This document shows positions 56,288 through 63,837 of a DNA stretch of 64,000 nt, in pieces (within the stretch, counting starts at the first letter, position 1; each line of letters opens with the position of its first letter). Where the stretch lies: assembly GCF_038002825.1 (NCBI RefSeq), contig NZ_JBBODF010000001.1, positions 2,356,001 through 2,420,000 on the forward strand. The letters are read 5' to 3'. The DNA is from Paenibacillus sp. FSL H8-0048 (lineage in GTDB: Bacteria; Bacillota; Bacilli; Paenibacillales; Paenibacillaceae). The position numbers were made by a program, and so were the translations under genes. The notes under the pieces were generated by a model. That model was not told the origin of the DNA. It did not search any database and saw only the letters and a program-made list of their open reading frames with translations.

Positions 56288-57001
56288 TTAAATCAGACGT
56301 TTGAACAACTCCTCAATCGGTACACCGTATTCCCGCCGCAGCTCCTCCACGCTCCCCTGCAGCAGCACCTTACCGTCATTCACGAACACCACATCCGTGA
56401 AAAGGCTCTCGACATCGTGGATCAGATGCGTACTGATCAGAATCGAGCTATCCGGGTCGAAGTTATCCAGAATAATCCTTATAATCTTATCCCGTGTGGA
56501 AGGGTCCACCGCCGCCAGCGGCTCGTCCAGGACGAACAGCCGGGCCTTGCGCGCGAACACCAGCGAGATACTCACCCGCTCCTGCATCCCTTTGGACAGA
56601 GACTTCACTTTATCCTGCAGATTCAGACCCAGCGCTGCAATCATGCTGTACGCCTTCTCCCGCTGAAAGTCGGCAAACGAGTGGTCAAAAAAAGCAATGC
56701 TCTCTTCAATTGTCATCCACGGATACAGGAATTCACGATCCGGCAGATAAGACACGATTTTTTTGGTATCCAGACCGGGACGAATGCCGTTGACCGTAAG
56801 GCTGCCTTTATAATCCCGCAGCAGAGAGACAATCAGCTTCATCAGCGTCGTCTTCCCCGCCCCGTTAGGCCCGAGCAGCCCTACGATTCTACCTGCGGGA
56901 ATCGTCAGACTGAGTTGGTCTAGCGCAGTCTTCTTCCCATAGCGTTTCGTTACATTCCTGCACTCCAGTACATTCTCCATCGCTTGCATTTCCGCATGCA
57001 T
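56288..57001 (-). CDS. ABC transporter ATP-binding protein (YtrB-like)
   Basis: 237 residues. Walker A LLGPNGAGKTTLM, Q-loop SYLPDREFLYPWMTIEES, signature SLSKGMQERVSISL, Walker B LFVLDEPLAAVDP, H-loop LISTHLIHD. The start is uncertain: ATG 57001 directly abuts AAAGGGG, while ATGs at codons 5 and 8 have better spacing. It forms an exporter with the downstream membrane protein. A GntR-type repressor, usual for Ytr operons, is not adjacent. Upstream lies a copy of the 63-bp GPRKV repeat family. Confidence 0.86.
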   Translation of the reverse strand: MHAEMQAMENVLECRNVTKRYGKKTALDQLSLTIPAGRIVGLLGPNGAGKTTLMKLIVSLLRDYKGSLTVNGIRPGLDTKKIVSYLPDREFLYPWMTIEESIAFFDHSFADFQREKAYSMIAALGLNLQDKVKSLSKGMQERVSISLVFARKARLFVLDEPLAAVDPSTRDKIIRIILDNFDPDSSILISTHLIHDVESLFTDVVFVNDGKVLLQGSVEELRREYGVPIEELFKRLI

Positions 57002-57101
57002 CCCCTTTGATAAACATCGGTCTCAATTGTGTATCTTTTCACAATGATTAGACGCATGTTCTTCTTATATCCCTGCACGCCAAGTAACCCCACAAACTCT
57101 C

Positions 57102-57225
57102 CCCCACAAAGTGAAGTAATGCTTCGGTGTTAATTCAAATACTTTGCGGGGACCCCGAAAACACTGCACAAGGCGGGGCATTAGCTCCGATGATGATTCA
57201 GGTACTTTACGGGGGCCCCAAAACG
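57102..57225 (-). repeat. GPRKV repeat family, tandem pair (period 63 bp)
   Basis: CCCCACAAAGT (57102) pairs with ACTTTGCGGGG (57141-57151), followed by ACCCCGAAA. A second, partly degraded unit carries ACTTTACGGGGGCCCC at 57204, 63 bp further. On the minus strand both units read in the same frame, as FWGPRKVPESS and FRGPRKVFELT. The unit also contains the small palindrome CGGGGACCCCG. It fills the gap between the ABC ATPase and the aminotransferase. Confidence 0.7.
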
Positions 57226-57304
57226 CCAAGTAACCGCCTGCCGTCAAGGCCAAGCGGTCACTCTTCTTACAAGACGTCCTATCAATCGTTCACTTGATGG
57301 TATC

Positions 57305-58522
57305 CTAGCTCCGGGCGGTGAACTCAGTCACCGCCTCACTCATCAGATTCATCCCCAGCAGCAGCTCGTCGCGGCCGGGATGGCTGAAATTGAGCCGGAT
57401 GCGGTCTGAGCCTCCGCTTACACTGCAGAGCGGACCAGGCAGGAAGGCTACCCCTTTGGATAACGAAGCACGCAGCAGAGCGATAGCGTCCAGCCCTTCG
57501 GGCAGCGATACCCAGAGGAACATGCCGCCGGTTGGCATGTCGTAGACACTGTTCTTCCAGGCCGGACGCTTCAGCAGCTCCGCCATCAGCTTCAGGCGGG
57601 TATTGTATTCGCGGTTCAGCAGCGCGATATGATCCCGCAGATCAAAGGCCGACACGCTGAGCAGATGATGCAGCAGCCGCTGGTTCAGCGAGCTGGACTG
57701 CCAGTCCGCCATCTGCTTGGCGGCAGCCATCATGCCAATCAGCTCGCGGCTTCCCGCCGCCCAGCCCGTCCGCAGCGCCGGCGCAACAGTCTTGCTGAAC
57801 GAGCCGATATACAGCACATGCCCGCCTTCGCTGACATTCTCCAGCGCGTATAGAGTAGGATATTTCTTGGAGGGATGGCCCTCACTCCGCTGGAAGTGCA
57901 AATCGCCGTAGGAATCATCCTCCACGATCAGCACATTATGTGAGATACACAGCTCCAGAATCTCTTGCCGCCGGGCAAGGCTCCAGAGCACTCCGCTGGG
58001 ATTGGTGAAGCTTGGCGCAGCGAACAGCATCTTGGGCCTATAGCTGCGGATCATTCGGCGCAGATGATCCGGCAGCAGGCCGTCCCCATCCCCCTGGACC
58101 GGAATAATGACGGCTCCCTGCATCCGCAGCGCCTGCAGAATACCGGGAGACGTCGGATTCTCAACCAGCACATGATCCCCGGGATCAATGTACACCCTGG
58201 ACAGCAGATCGATAGCCTGCTGACTGCCCGTTGTCAGCAGCACTCCGCCTTCGGCTACCGCCACTCCTTTGCTGCGGAGCCAATCTCCGGTCAGCCATTC
58301 ACGGAGCGGGCCATACCCCTCAGGCTCCCCGTATTGCAGCGCGCTTGCATCTGTGGAGATCACGGTAGATGCTGCCTCAGACAGCAGTGACAGCGGAAAT
58401 AATTCTTCTGCCGGGAGCTCTTCTGCCAACGAGATTAGCGTACCCCGGCGTGTCTCCTTACGGATACTCAGCAGCGGTGAAGATAACAATGTATGTGCGC
58501 GCGAAGAAAACTCATACTTCAT
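57305..58522 (-). CDS. PLP-dependent aminotransferase, class I/II
   Basis: 405 residues, fold type I. YGEPEGYGPLREWL, TTGSQQAIDLLSRVYIDPGD, APSFTNPSGVLWS, IVEDDSYGDLHF and the Schiff-base Lys in YIGSFSKTVAPALRTGW are those of the 2-aminoadipate/aromatic (ARO8/LysN, MocR-like) group. There is no N-terminal GntR domain, so it is an enzyme rather than a MocR regulator. The donor and acceptor cannot be told. ATG follows AAAGGGGGGAAG. Single gene. Confidence 0.87.
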   Translation of the reverse strand: MKYEFSSRAHTLLSSPLLSIRKETRRGTLISLAEELPAEELFPLSLLSEAASTVISTDASALQYGEPEGYGPLREWLTGDWLRSKGVAVAEGGVLLTTGSQQAIDLLSRVYIDPGDHVLVENPTSPGILQALRMQGAVIIPVQGDGDGLLPDHLRRMIRSYRPKMLFAAPSFTNPSGVLWSLARRQEILELCISHNVLIVEDDSYGDLHFQRSEGHPSKKYPTLYALENVSEGGHVLYIGSFSKTVAPALRTGWAAGSRELIGMMAAAKQMADWQSSSLNQRLLHHLLSVSAFDLRDHIALLNREYNTRLKLMAELLKRPAWKNSVYDMPTGGMFLWVSLPEGLDAIALLRASLSKGVAFLPGPLCSVSGGSDRIRLNFSHPGRDELLLGMNLMSEAVTEFTARS

Positions 58523-58589
58523 ACGCTTCCCCCCTTTATCTGGTTTAAGAATATTCCAGTCCTGACGCCATTATGTCGTAATACAGGGA

Positions 58590-59246
58590 TTATGCGTAGA
58601 TTTGCTTGTTCTGTCTTGAGAAAAGCGCGAACTTTTCAATCGCCTGCGCTCTTGTCGATACTTCCAGCTTCACATAAATCTTGCGCAGGTAGTTATCGAT
58701 TGAACGGCGGCTGACTTCAATTTCAAGTGCGATTTTGTCGTATGTAATTCCTTGCACAATGCGTTCCATGATGAACATCTCAGTCTGTGTCAGCTGCAAG
58801 ACGCCTTCCAGTCCTCTGGAGGAGGCTACCGGACGGAAGCCCTTTTCAATCCACTCCAGCGGAATCGAGAGGAACCCTTCGCGGATACCGCGGATCATCT
58901 GCAGAAGCTGACCCGGAGTGGCTCCCTTCGACAATACCCCGCTCGCTCCCAGTTCAACCAGGGGCAGGAATATTTCCTTATCGTTCTCCTCCGTCATGAT
59001 AATAATGTGGGAGAACGGTGAGCTTTTTTTCATGTCCGGCAGCACCTGCTCTACGGTTCCACCTTGCATCTGATAATCACTCAGCACCAGATCAGGCCGG
59101 GATTCCTCCATGCCCGCAAGACATTCTTCCCAGGTAGCGTACATTCCGTCTACCGTCAATCCCTCCTCATCTTCCAGTATTAATTTTGTTCCCAGCATAC
59201 TTGTGGGATGACATCCCACGATGACCACCTGCCAGACCTTCGTCAT
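58590..59246 (-). CDS. NarL/LuxR-family response regulator, ComA-like, with degenerate acidic pocket
   Basis: 218 residues. The receiver domain resembles ComA (VIVGCHPTSMLGTKLILEDEEGLTVDG) and keeps the phospho-acceptor Asp in LVLSDYQMQ, the Thr in IIIMTEEND and the Lys in GVLSKGA. However, the acidic pair that normally binds Mg (DD before HP) reads GC, so phosphorylation may be weak or absent. LuxR-type helix-turn-helix at the end: LTQTEMFIMERIVQGITYDKIALEIEVSRRSIDNYLRKIYVKLEV. No kinase is adjacent. ATG follows AGGAGG. A cre-like sequence (CTGTAAGCGTTTCCT, 59296-59310) lies 50 bp upstream. Confidence 0.85.
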   Translation of the reverse strand: MTKVWQVVIVGCHPTSMLGTKLILEDEEGLTVDGMYATWEECLAGMEESRPDLVLSDYQMQGGTVEQVLPDMKKSSPFSHIIIMTEENDKEIFLPLVELGASGVLSKGATPGQLLQMIRGIREGFLSIPLEWIEKGFRPVASSRGLEGVLQLTQTEMFIMERIVQGITYDKIALEIEVSRRSIDNYLRKIYVKLEVSTRAQAIEKFALFSRQNKQIYA

Positions 59247-59295
59247 TAATGCCCAGACCTCCTGCTATCTATATAATTTTCCAGAATGGAAAGCG

Positions 59296-59310
59296 CTGTA
59301 AGCGTTTCCT
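59296..59310. promoter_or_regulatory. cre-like sequence upstream of the ComA-like gene
   Basis: CTGTAAGCGTTTCCT meets all cre consensus positions except the first. It overlaps an AAAGCGCT-containing stretch. Single site; catabolite control of the regulator is only a possibility. Confidence 0.3.
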
Positions 59311-59512
59311 GTCAACACGCAAGCAAGGATCTATGCTGTCCTAAGTCTAATCTTCCTTCTTTTACCTTGAATACGTCCATCAGATATTCCAATCTATAGA
59401 AATTGTATCGCAGTAGTTTAACAGGATGCAATTACTTTTTGTCGTTTCTGCGCGGCTCTTTCACTTTTGCGAAAAACCTGAAAGTCTGATAGAATGAGGA
59501 CTTGAAAAATCA

Positions 59513-59576
59513 CCCCACAAAGTGAGGCTTTGGCTTCGATGTTTACTCAGATACTTTGCGGGGACCCCGAAACATG
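59513..59576 (-). repeat. GPRKV repeat family, single copy
   Basis: CCCCACAAAGT (59513) and ACTTTGCGGGG (59553-59563) pair across a 29-base loop, followed by ACCCCGAAACATGTAAA. On the minus strand it reads ATG-FRGPRKVSE then a stop. It lies between the ComA-like gene and the coiled-coil gene. The rest of the 371-bp gap shows nothing else I can name. Confidence 0.7.
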
Positions 59577-59617
59577 TAAATTCTTTATCATGAAAAAATA
59601 TGGCTTGAGGTGATGAA

Positions 59618-60025
59618 ATGCAACCGCTAGCGGAATCGACCCGGGTACACTCTCGCCGGAGTGCAGAGAGAAGCGGCTCGTCCGTAAAATGGTTTCTACT
59701 GTTCTGGATTCTGATGATCGCAGCCGGCGCATATGCCGTGTACAGCTACACCAATCATCTGAAGGATCAGGTGCTGAGCCAGCTTGGATCTCAAAGCCAG
59801 CAGCAGCTTACCGTTTTGAAGACCGACTACGAGTCGAAGATTGCCGTTCTGTCAGAACAAGTGAAGGAGCTTCAGAGCACCGTACAGACATTCAACGAGC
59901 TGCTGACCTTCACCAAGGATAATGCCAGCAACAAGACGGACAACAGCAACAAGCTGTACACGCAATTAAGCGAGGTCAAGAAACAGCTTGATACGCTCAA
60001 GAAAGAGATGGATTTGCTGAAATGA
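59618..60025 (+). CDS. Single-pass membrane protein with coiled coil
   Basis: 135 residues. A short basic cytoplasmic head, one membrane helix (WFLLFWILMIAAGAYAVYSY, about 25-44), then an outward coiled coil (LTVLKTDYESKIAVLSEQVKELQSTVQTF and LYTQLSEVKKQLDTLKKEMDLLK). It overlaps the following NAGPA-domain gene by 4 bp (ATGA), so the two are translationally coupled and probably form an envelope complex. Not a recognised family; it resembles small division or wall-associated proteins only in layout. ATG follows GAGGTGAT. Confidence 0.75.
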   Translation: MQPLAESTRVHSRRSAERSGSSVKWFLLFWILMIAAGAYAVYSYTNHLKDQVLSQLGSQSQQQLTVLKTDYESKIAVLSEQVKELQSTVQTFNELLTFTKDNASNKTDNSNKLYTQLSEVKKQLDTLKKEMDLLK

Positions 60026-61089
60026 TGACGCCTGTCAAAAGAGTGAACCGGTTCTTCATGCTCCTGACCGCTCCATTGTTCGGACTGCTGCTCTGCCTGT
60101 GGCTGTACCAGCCCACGCTTGAGCTTAAGCTGAATACCGCCCCCTTCGCAGCTGACCCCGGACCCGTGAATGAAACCGCCCAATTGAAGCAGGACCTGGC
60201 TGTGGCCAAGAGCTATGCCGCGTACACCATTGACTCTATCGGCACCAGCGCACAGCTCTACAAGCAGACCACGAATGCTATGAATGCATTGGTCAGCACA
60301 GCAGCAGCCCAGACCTCCCGTCCCGAGCGGATCTACAACAGCCGGATTAGTTCCCGGCTCGGCATTCCCGCCGATGTGATCAGCAGCGACCGGATTACCA
60401 TCGAATTATACCGGCTGAACCCCGGCAACTATACAGCATACGCAATGAAGATTAAGCTGAAGGATTCCACAGCTATGAAGATGAGTCTGGCCGGTGACGG
60501 CACGGGCGCTTCGGAGACCACCATGCAGGCCGTGAACCGCTACGGCGCTTCGGCCGGTATTAATGCCGGGGGGTTCGCTGATCAGAACGGCAAGCGTTAT
60601 CCGCTCTCGACCACCATCGTCGGCGGACAATATCTGTACGGCTTCGAGCCCAGCTACAAGGATCTCAGCTTCGTCGGCCTGAACAAGTCCGGCCAGCTGA
60701 TCGGCGGCAAGTTCACCAGCCGTGACCAGCTCGATCAGCTGGAGCCGGTATTCGGGGCAACCTTCGTACCCGTGCTGCTGAAGAATCAGAGCAAGACCGC
60801 CATTCCGCTGAAGTGGCAGCTGGCTCCGAAGCGTGCACCGCGCACTGTCATAGGCAACTATAAGGATAATCAGCTGCTAATTCTGGTCGCTGACGGATAT
60901 GACGAGAACGGCAACTCGGGAGCTACACTCGCTGAGCTGCAGGATAAGCTGTACAATCTCGGCGTCATTGATGCTTATAACCTGGACGGCGGCGGCTCAT
61001 CGTCCATGATTTTCCGCGGCAAGGTCATCAACAAGCCATCAGACGGCAATCTGCGCCGTGTCCCGACGAACTTCCTGTTCTTCAAGTAA
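60022..61089 (+). CDS. Membrane-anchored phosphodiester glycosidase (NAGPA/DUF2233) domain protein
   Basis: 355 residues. N-terminal signal anchor (FFMLLTAPLFGLLLCLWLY), a linker helix, then from about 150 the NAGPA domain: ASAGINAGGFADQNGKRYPL, RAPRTVIGNYKDNQLLILVADG, IDAYNLDGGGSSSMIFRGKVINKPSDGNLRRVPTNFLFF. Bacterial members hydrolyse or modify phosphodiester-linked sugars of cell-wall polymers. Lies outside the membrane. The start overlaps the coiled-coil gene stop by 4 bp. Substrate here is inferred to be a wall glycopolymer. Confidence 0.85.
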   Translation: MMTPVKRVNRFFMLLTAPLFGLLLCLWLYQPTLELKLNTAPFAADPGPVNETAQLKQDLAVAKSYAAYTIDSIGTSAQLYKQTTNAMNALVSTAAAQTSRPERIYNSRISSRLGIPADVISSDRITIELYRLNPGNYTAYAMKIKLKDSTAMKMSLAGDGTGASETTMQAVNRYGASAGINAGGFADQNGKRYPLSTTIVGGQYLYGFEPSYKDLSFVGLNKSGQLIGGKFTSRDQLDQLEPVFGATFVPVLLKNQSKTAIPLKWQLAPKRAPRTVIGNYKDNQLLILVADGYDENGNSGATLAELQDKLYNLGVIDAYNLDGGGSSSMIFRGKVINKPSDGNLRRVPTNFLFFK

Positions 61090-61194
61090 CCCCAAGTATA
61101 ACCGTCAATGCTAAATATCACATTTTCATTTATTTTTACACATTAAAAGGGTATACTCAGGGTAACAAAGATCGTCAATAATGGAGGTGCCTGC

Positions 61195-61299
61195 ATGTCG
61201 TTCTCCCTGACTTTTTGGATCGTGACCCTGGTATTCGTACTGTTTCTGGCCGGTATTCTTACTTCTTCCTACAACGACGACAAGACTAAGGGGCTGTAA
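61195..61299 (+). CDS. Small single-pass membrane protein, 34 residues
   Basis: ATG 61195 follows ATGGAGGTG at 7-bp spacing. The sequence MSFSLTFWIVTLVFVLFLAG, then ILTSSYNDDKTKGL and TAA, has one hydrophobic helix (about residues 5-23) and a charged tail, a layout usual for functional small membrane proteins. Codon use is normal. It lies 106 bp after the NAGPA gene and may be read from its transcript or its own promoter; a hairpin and a strong terminator follow. Function unknown. Confidence 0.7.
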   Translation: MSFSLTFWIVTLVFVLFLAGILTSSYNDDKTKGL

Positions 61300-61328
61300 T
61301 CCGCCTCCGCGAACAATCCGCCCAAGTG

Positions 61329-61368
61329 GAAACGGCTTTGCCGTCCTTTTAGGGACGGCACCCGTTTC
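61329..61368 (+). repeat. 40-bp nested-hairpin element (copy 2)
   Basis: GAAACGG/CCCGTTTC outer arms enclosing GGCTTTGCC and CCGTCCTTTTAGGGACGG. It matches the element at 39149-39188 read on the other strand, 40 bp in both cases with paired differences. It stands 29 bp after the small membrane gene. Confidence 0.6.
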
Positions 61369-61377
61369 ATCGTATGT

Positions 61378-61420
61378 CACAAAAAGGAGCACCGCACTGA
61401 TGTGCGGCGCTCTTTTTGTG
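61378..61420. terminator. Bidirectional terminator
   Basis: CACAAAAAGGAGCACCGCAC pairs with GTGCGGCGCTCTTTTTGTG; T5 runs on both strands, serving the small membrane gene and the AbrB-like gene side. Confidence 0.82.
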
Positions 61421-61518
61421 TTCTTCACTATTCACTGAAGCCGAGTCCAACCAGCATCCATGTTATAAGACGCCGCGTATGTGTTTTACCCTATGTAGAT
61501 AATTGATGCGATCTACGC

Positions 61519-61773
61519 TTACGCGTGTTTTGGCAGTTGGGTCATCTCGGTAAGGCAGCTTGCACAAATGTAACGGTCTTTATATTCGCTTACGCCTTCC
61601 ATAGATCCGCAGAAGACACACTTCGGACGGTAACGCTCCAGAATAATGTGGTCGCCCTGAACGAGAATTTCTACAGGATCACCTTCATTCATTTGATACC
61701 TTTTACGCAGAGACTTAGGCAGAACAATTCTACCCAGCTGATCTACTTTACGTACAACGCCAGCAGGTTTCAT
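61519..61773 (-). CDS. AbrB/SpoVT-type regulator with C-terminal zinc-ribbon-like motif
   Basis: 84 residues. Residues 1-50 are the swapped-hairpin AbrB DNA-binding domain (VVRKVDQLGRIVLPKSLRKRYQMNEGDPVEILVQGDHIILERY). The tail carries CVFCGSMEGVSEYKDRYICASCL, two CxxC pairs that could bind zinc, unlike AbrB of B. subtilis. Transition-state regulation of sporulation or stationary-phase genes is the usual role; targets unknown. ATG 61773 follows AGGAGAG at a rather long 12-bp spacing. Confidence 0.85.
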   Translation of the reverse strand: MKPAGVVRKVDQLGRIVLPKSLRKRYQMNEGDPVEILVQGDHIILERYRPKCVFCGSMEGVSEYKDRYICASCLTEMTQLPKHA

Positions 61774-61925
61774 ATCTAACTTACACTCTCCTGTTCAACT
61801 TATGATTAGTAGTGCCATTCTGACTTCCAAGTTCACGTACCCTATTACTTTCTTCGGCACTAATCAACTATTTCGTTACTAAAATGTCGAATCCTGCTGA
61901 AAAAAATAAAAAATGATGTCAACTT

Positions 61926-62390
61926 TTAGAAAAGTTGTGGGAAATCCAGTTGCCGGAGCGCTTCATAGACCACAATCGCTGCTGAATTGGACAAATTAAG
62001 CGATCTGACCGCCTCACTCATCGGCATCCGCATCGCCGTTTCCTGACCAGCCTCCAGGATCTCTGCCGGCAAGCCCTTGGTTTCTTTCCCGAACACGAAG
62101 AAGTCTCCATCCCGGAAGGCGAAATCACTATAGCGCTTCTTGGCCTTGGTGGTTGCGTAGAAGAACCGCCCTTCCTGATACTTCTCCAATACTTCACTGA
62201 AGGAATTATGATATTCAATATTCACCGCATGCCAATAATCGAGTCCGGCACGCTTCAGCGTAGCATCATCTGTGCGAAAGCCCAGCGGGTGTACGAGGTG
62301 GAGATGGGTTCCTGTCGCCGCACAGGTACGGGCGATATTGCCGGTATTCGCCGGAATTTCCGGTTCCACCAGCACAATGTGTAATGCCAT
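61926..62390 (-). CDS. trmL: tRNA (cytidine(34)-2'-O)-methyltransferase
   Basis: Methylates the wobble 2'-O of tRNA-Leu isoacceptors. 154 residues, the minimal SPOUT enzyme. MALHIVLVEPEIPANTGNIARTCAATG at the start, LDYWHAVNIEYH, DFFVFGKETKGLPAEIL and MSEAVRSLNLSNSAAIVVYEALRQL form the trefoil-knot SAM site. Family-typical start ATG 62390 behind AGAGGAAG. Single gene between two repeat-containing gaps. Confidence 0.94.
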   Translation of the reverse strand: MALHIVLVEPEIPANTGNIARTCAATGTHLHLVHPLGFRTDDATLKRAGLDYWHAVNIEYHNSFSEVLEKYQEGRFFYATTKAKKRYSDFAFRDGDFFVFGKETKGLPAEILEAGQETAMRMPMSEAVRSLNLSNSAAIVVYEALRQLDFPQLF

Positions 62391-62530
62391 AAGTCGGATG
62401 CTTCCTCTCTGTAGGGTCTTAAGAATTGCGGCGGAGTAGATACCCGCATTGCCTTCCTTGTCCCTGTGATGTATTCTTGCTGCTTGCAGGTACAGGCCGG
62501 GCTCAGGTGATCCTGGCTATGGGCAAAATA

Positions 62531-62595
62531 ACCCCACAAAGTGGGGCTTTAGCGTAGGGTGATGACTCAGGTACTTTGCGGGGACCCCAAAACAT
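62531..62595 (-). repeat. GPRKV repeat family, copy with open frame
   Basis: CCCCACAAAGT (62532) and ACTTTGCGGGG (62573-62583) pair across a 30-base loop. On the minus strand ATG at 62595 begins MFWGPRKVPESSPYAKAPLC and the frame stays open for 30 codons to TGA 62503-62505; GGAAGG lies 7 bp before the ATG but belongs to the serC terminator stem. Confidence 0.7.
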
Positions 62596-62596
62596 A

Positions 62597-62622
62597 TAAA
62601 CCTTCCGCTGCAAGGCGGAAGG
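62597..62622 (-). terminator. Terminator after serC
   Basis: CCTTCCGC/GCGGAAGG stem followed by TTTATATGTTTT on the minus strand, 18 bp past the serC stop. The T-run is interrupted. Confidence 0.55.
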
Positions 62623-62639
62623 TCGGGAACGTTCTTAGA

Positions 62640-63728
62640 TTACCCTTGGGTTTGCTGGAAATGCTTCATGAAATCCGCCAGTGCCTTCACGCTCTCATGC
62701 GGGACGGCGTTGTAGATCGAAGCCCGTAAGCCGCCTACGCTGCGGTGTCCCTTGAGGCCGACAAAGCCTTCGGCTTCGGAAGCTTTGATGAACTGCTTCT
62801 CCAGCTCCTCCGATTGCATCCGGAATGTTACATTCATGATGGAACGGCTGCCTTCTTCCGCAACTCCGCGGTAGAAGCCGCCGCTGCCGTCGATATAATC
62901 ATACAGGAGACCTGCTTTGTCACGGTTCTTGGCTTCAGTGCCAGCAAGCCCGCCCTGTTCCTCAATCCATTTTAACACTTCGTTAACCATATATACAGAG
63001 AAGGATGGCGGCGTATTGTAGAGAGAGTTATTCTTGTAATGAGTATCATACCGCAGAATCGTCGGAATATTCGCCGGAGAACTGGAAATCAGCTCTTCCT
63101 TGGCTATCACTACGGTGACGCCCGACGGTCCGAGATTCTTCTGCGCACCGGCATAGATCAGGCCGAATTGGTTCACATCGAAGTCGCGGCTCAGAATATC
63201 ACTGGACATATCGGCAACCAGCGGAATGTTACCGGCATCAGGATACTGTGCATACTGCGTGCCTTCAATCGTCTCATTCGAGGTGATATGCAGGTAAGCT
63301 GCATTATCCGCAGCCTTGATACTGCTAAGCTCGGGAATAGCCAGGAATTTTTTGTCTGCCGAGGATGCGGCTACATGGCCGCCGCCAGTCAGCTTGGCTT
63401 CCTTCAGGGCTTTGTCCGCCCAGCTTCCTGTCATGACATAGCTGCCGACCTGGCCTTCACCGATAAGGTTCATCGGAACCATGGCGAACTGTGTGCTTGC
63501 TCCGCCCTGGATGAACAATACCTTGTAGCCTTGCGGATTGCCGAGGAGCGAAAGCAGGCGTTCCTGAGCTTCATTATGCACGGATTCGTATATCGCCCCA
63601 CGGTGCGACATTTCCATAATGGACATTCCGCTCTCCCGGAATTCAACGAACTCCGCCTGCGCACGTTCCAATACTGCCAGCGGCAATGCTGCCGGACCGG
63701 CATTAAAATTGTATGCTCTCTTGCTCAA
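62640..63728 (-). CDS. serC: Phosphoserine aminotransferase
   Basis: Converts 3-phosphohydroxypyruvate to phosphoserine in serine synthesis (and can act in pyridoxal phosphate synthesis). 362 residues. RAYNFNAGPAALPLAVLE, MSHRGAIYESVHNEA, IQGGASTQFAMVPMNL, VADMSSDILSR, and the PLP Lys in YAGAQKNLGPSGVTVVI; the C-terminus KGHRSVGGLRASIYNAVPHESVKALADFM is family-typical. Start TTG 63728 behind GGGTGGGAG matches the usual SKRAYNF N-terminus; the frame is open 24 codons further upstream without a ribosome site. Confidence 0.94.
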   Translation of the reverse strand: MSKRAYNFNAGPAALPLAVLERAQAEFVEFRESGMSIMEMSHRGAIYESVHNEAQERLLSLLGNPQGYKVLFIQGGASTQFAMVPMNLIGEGQVGSYVMTGSWADKALKEAKLTGGGHVAASSADKKFLAIPELSSIKAADNAAYLHITSNETIEGTQYAQYPDAGNIPLVADMSSDILSRDFDVNQFGLIYAGAQKNLGPSGVTVVIAKEELISSSPANIPTILRYDTHYKNNSLYNTPPSFSVYMVNEVLKWIEEQGGLAGTEAKNRDKAGLLYDYIDGSGGFYRGVAEEGSRSIMNVTFRMQSEELEKQFIKASEAEGFVGLKGHRSVGGLRASIYNAVPHESVKALADFMKHFQQTQG

Positions 63729-63837
63729 AATAACTCCCACCCTTTCTCTCCTATGAATATGGATATCGCTATGATAGCAGATAACGATAAACACCAGCAA
63801 GTATAATTATTCACATAAGAGGTAAGCTAGACTGCAT

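Noticed and set aside
57065..57253. A 62-codon minus-strand gene
   Set aside because: The frame is made of two GPRKV repeat units; without a ribosome site or relatives it is listed as a repeat rather than a gene.
61126..61428. A 100-codon minus-strand frame
   Set aside because: It is antisense to the 34-residue membrane gene, the nested hairpin and the terminator, and has no ribosome site.
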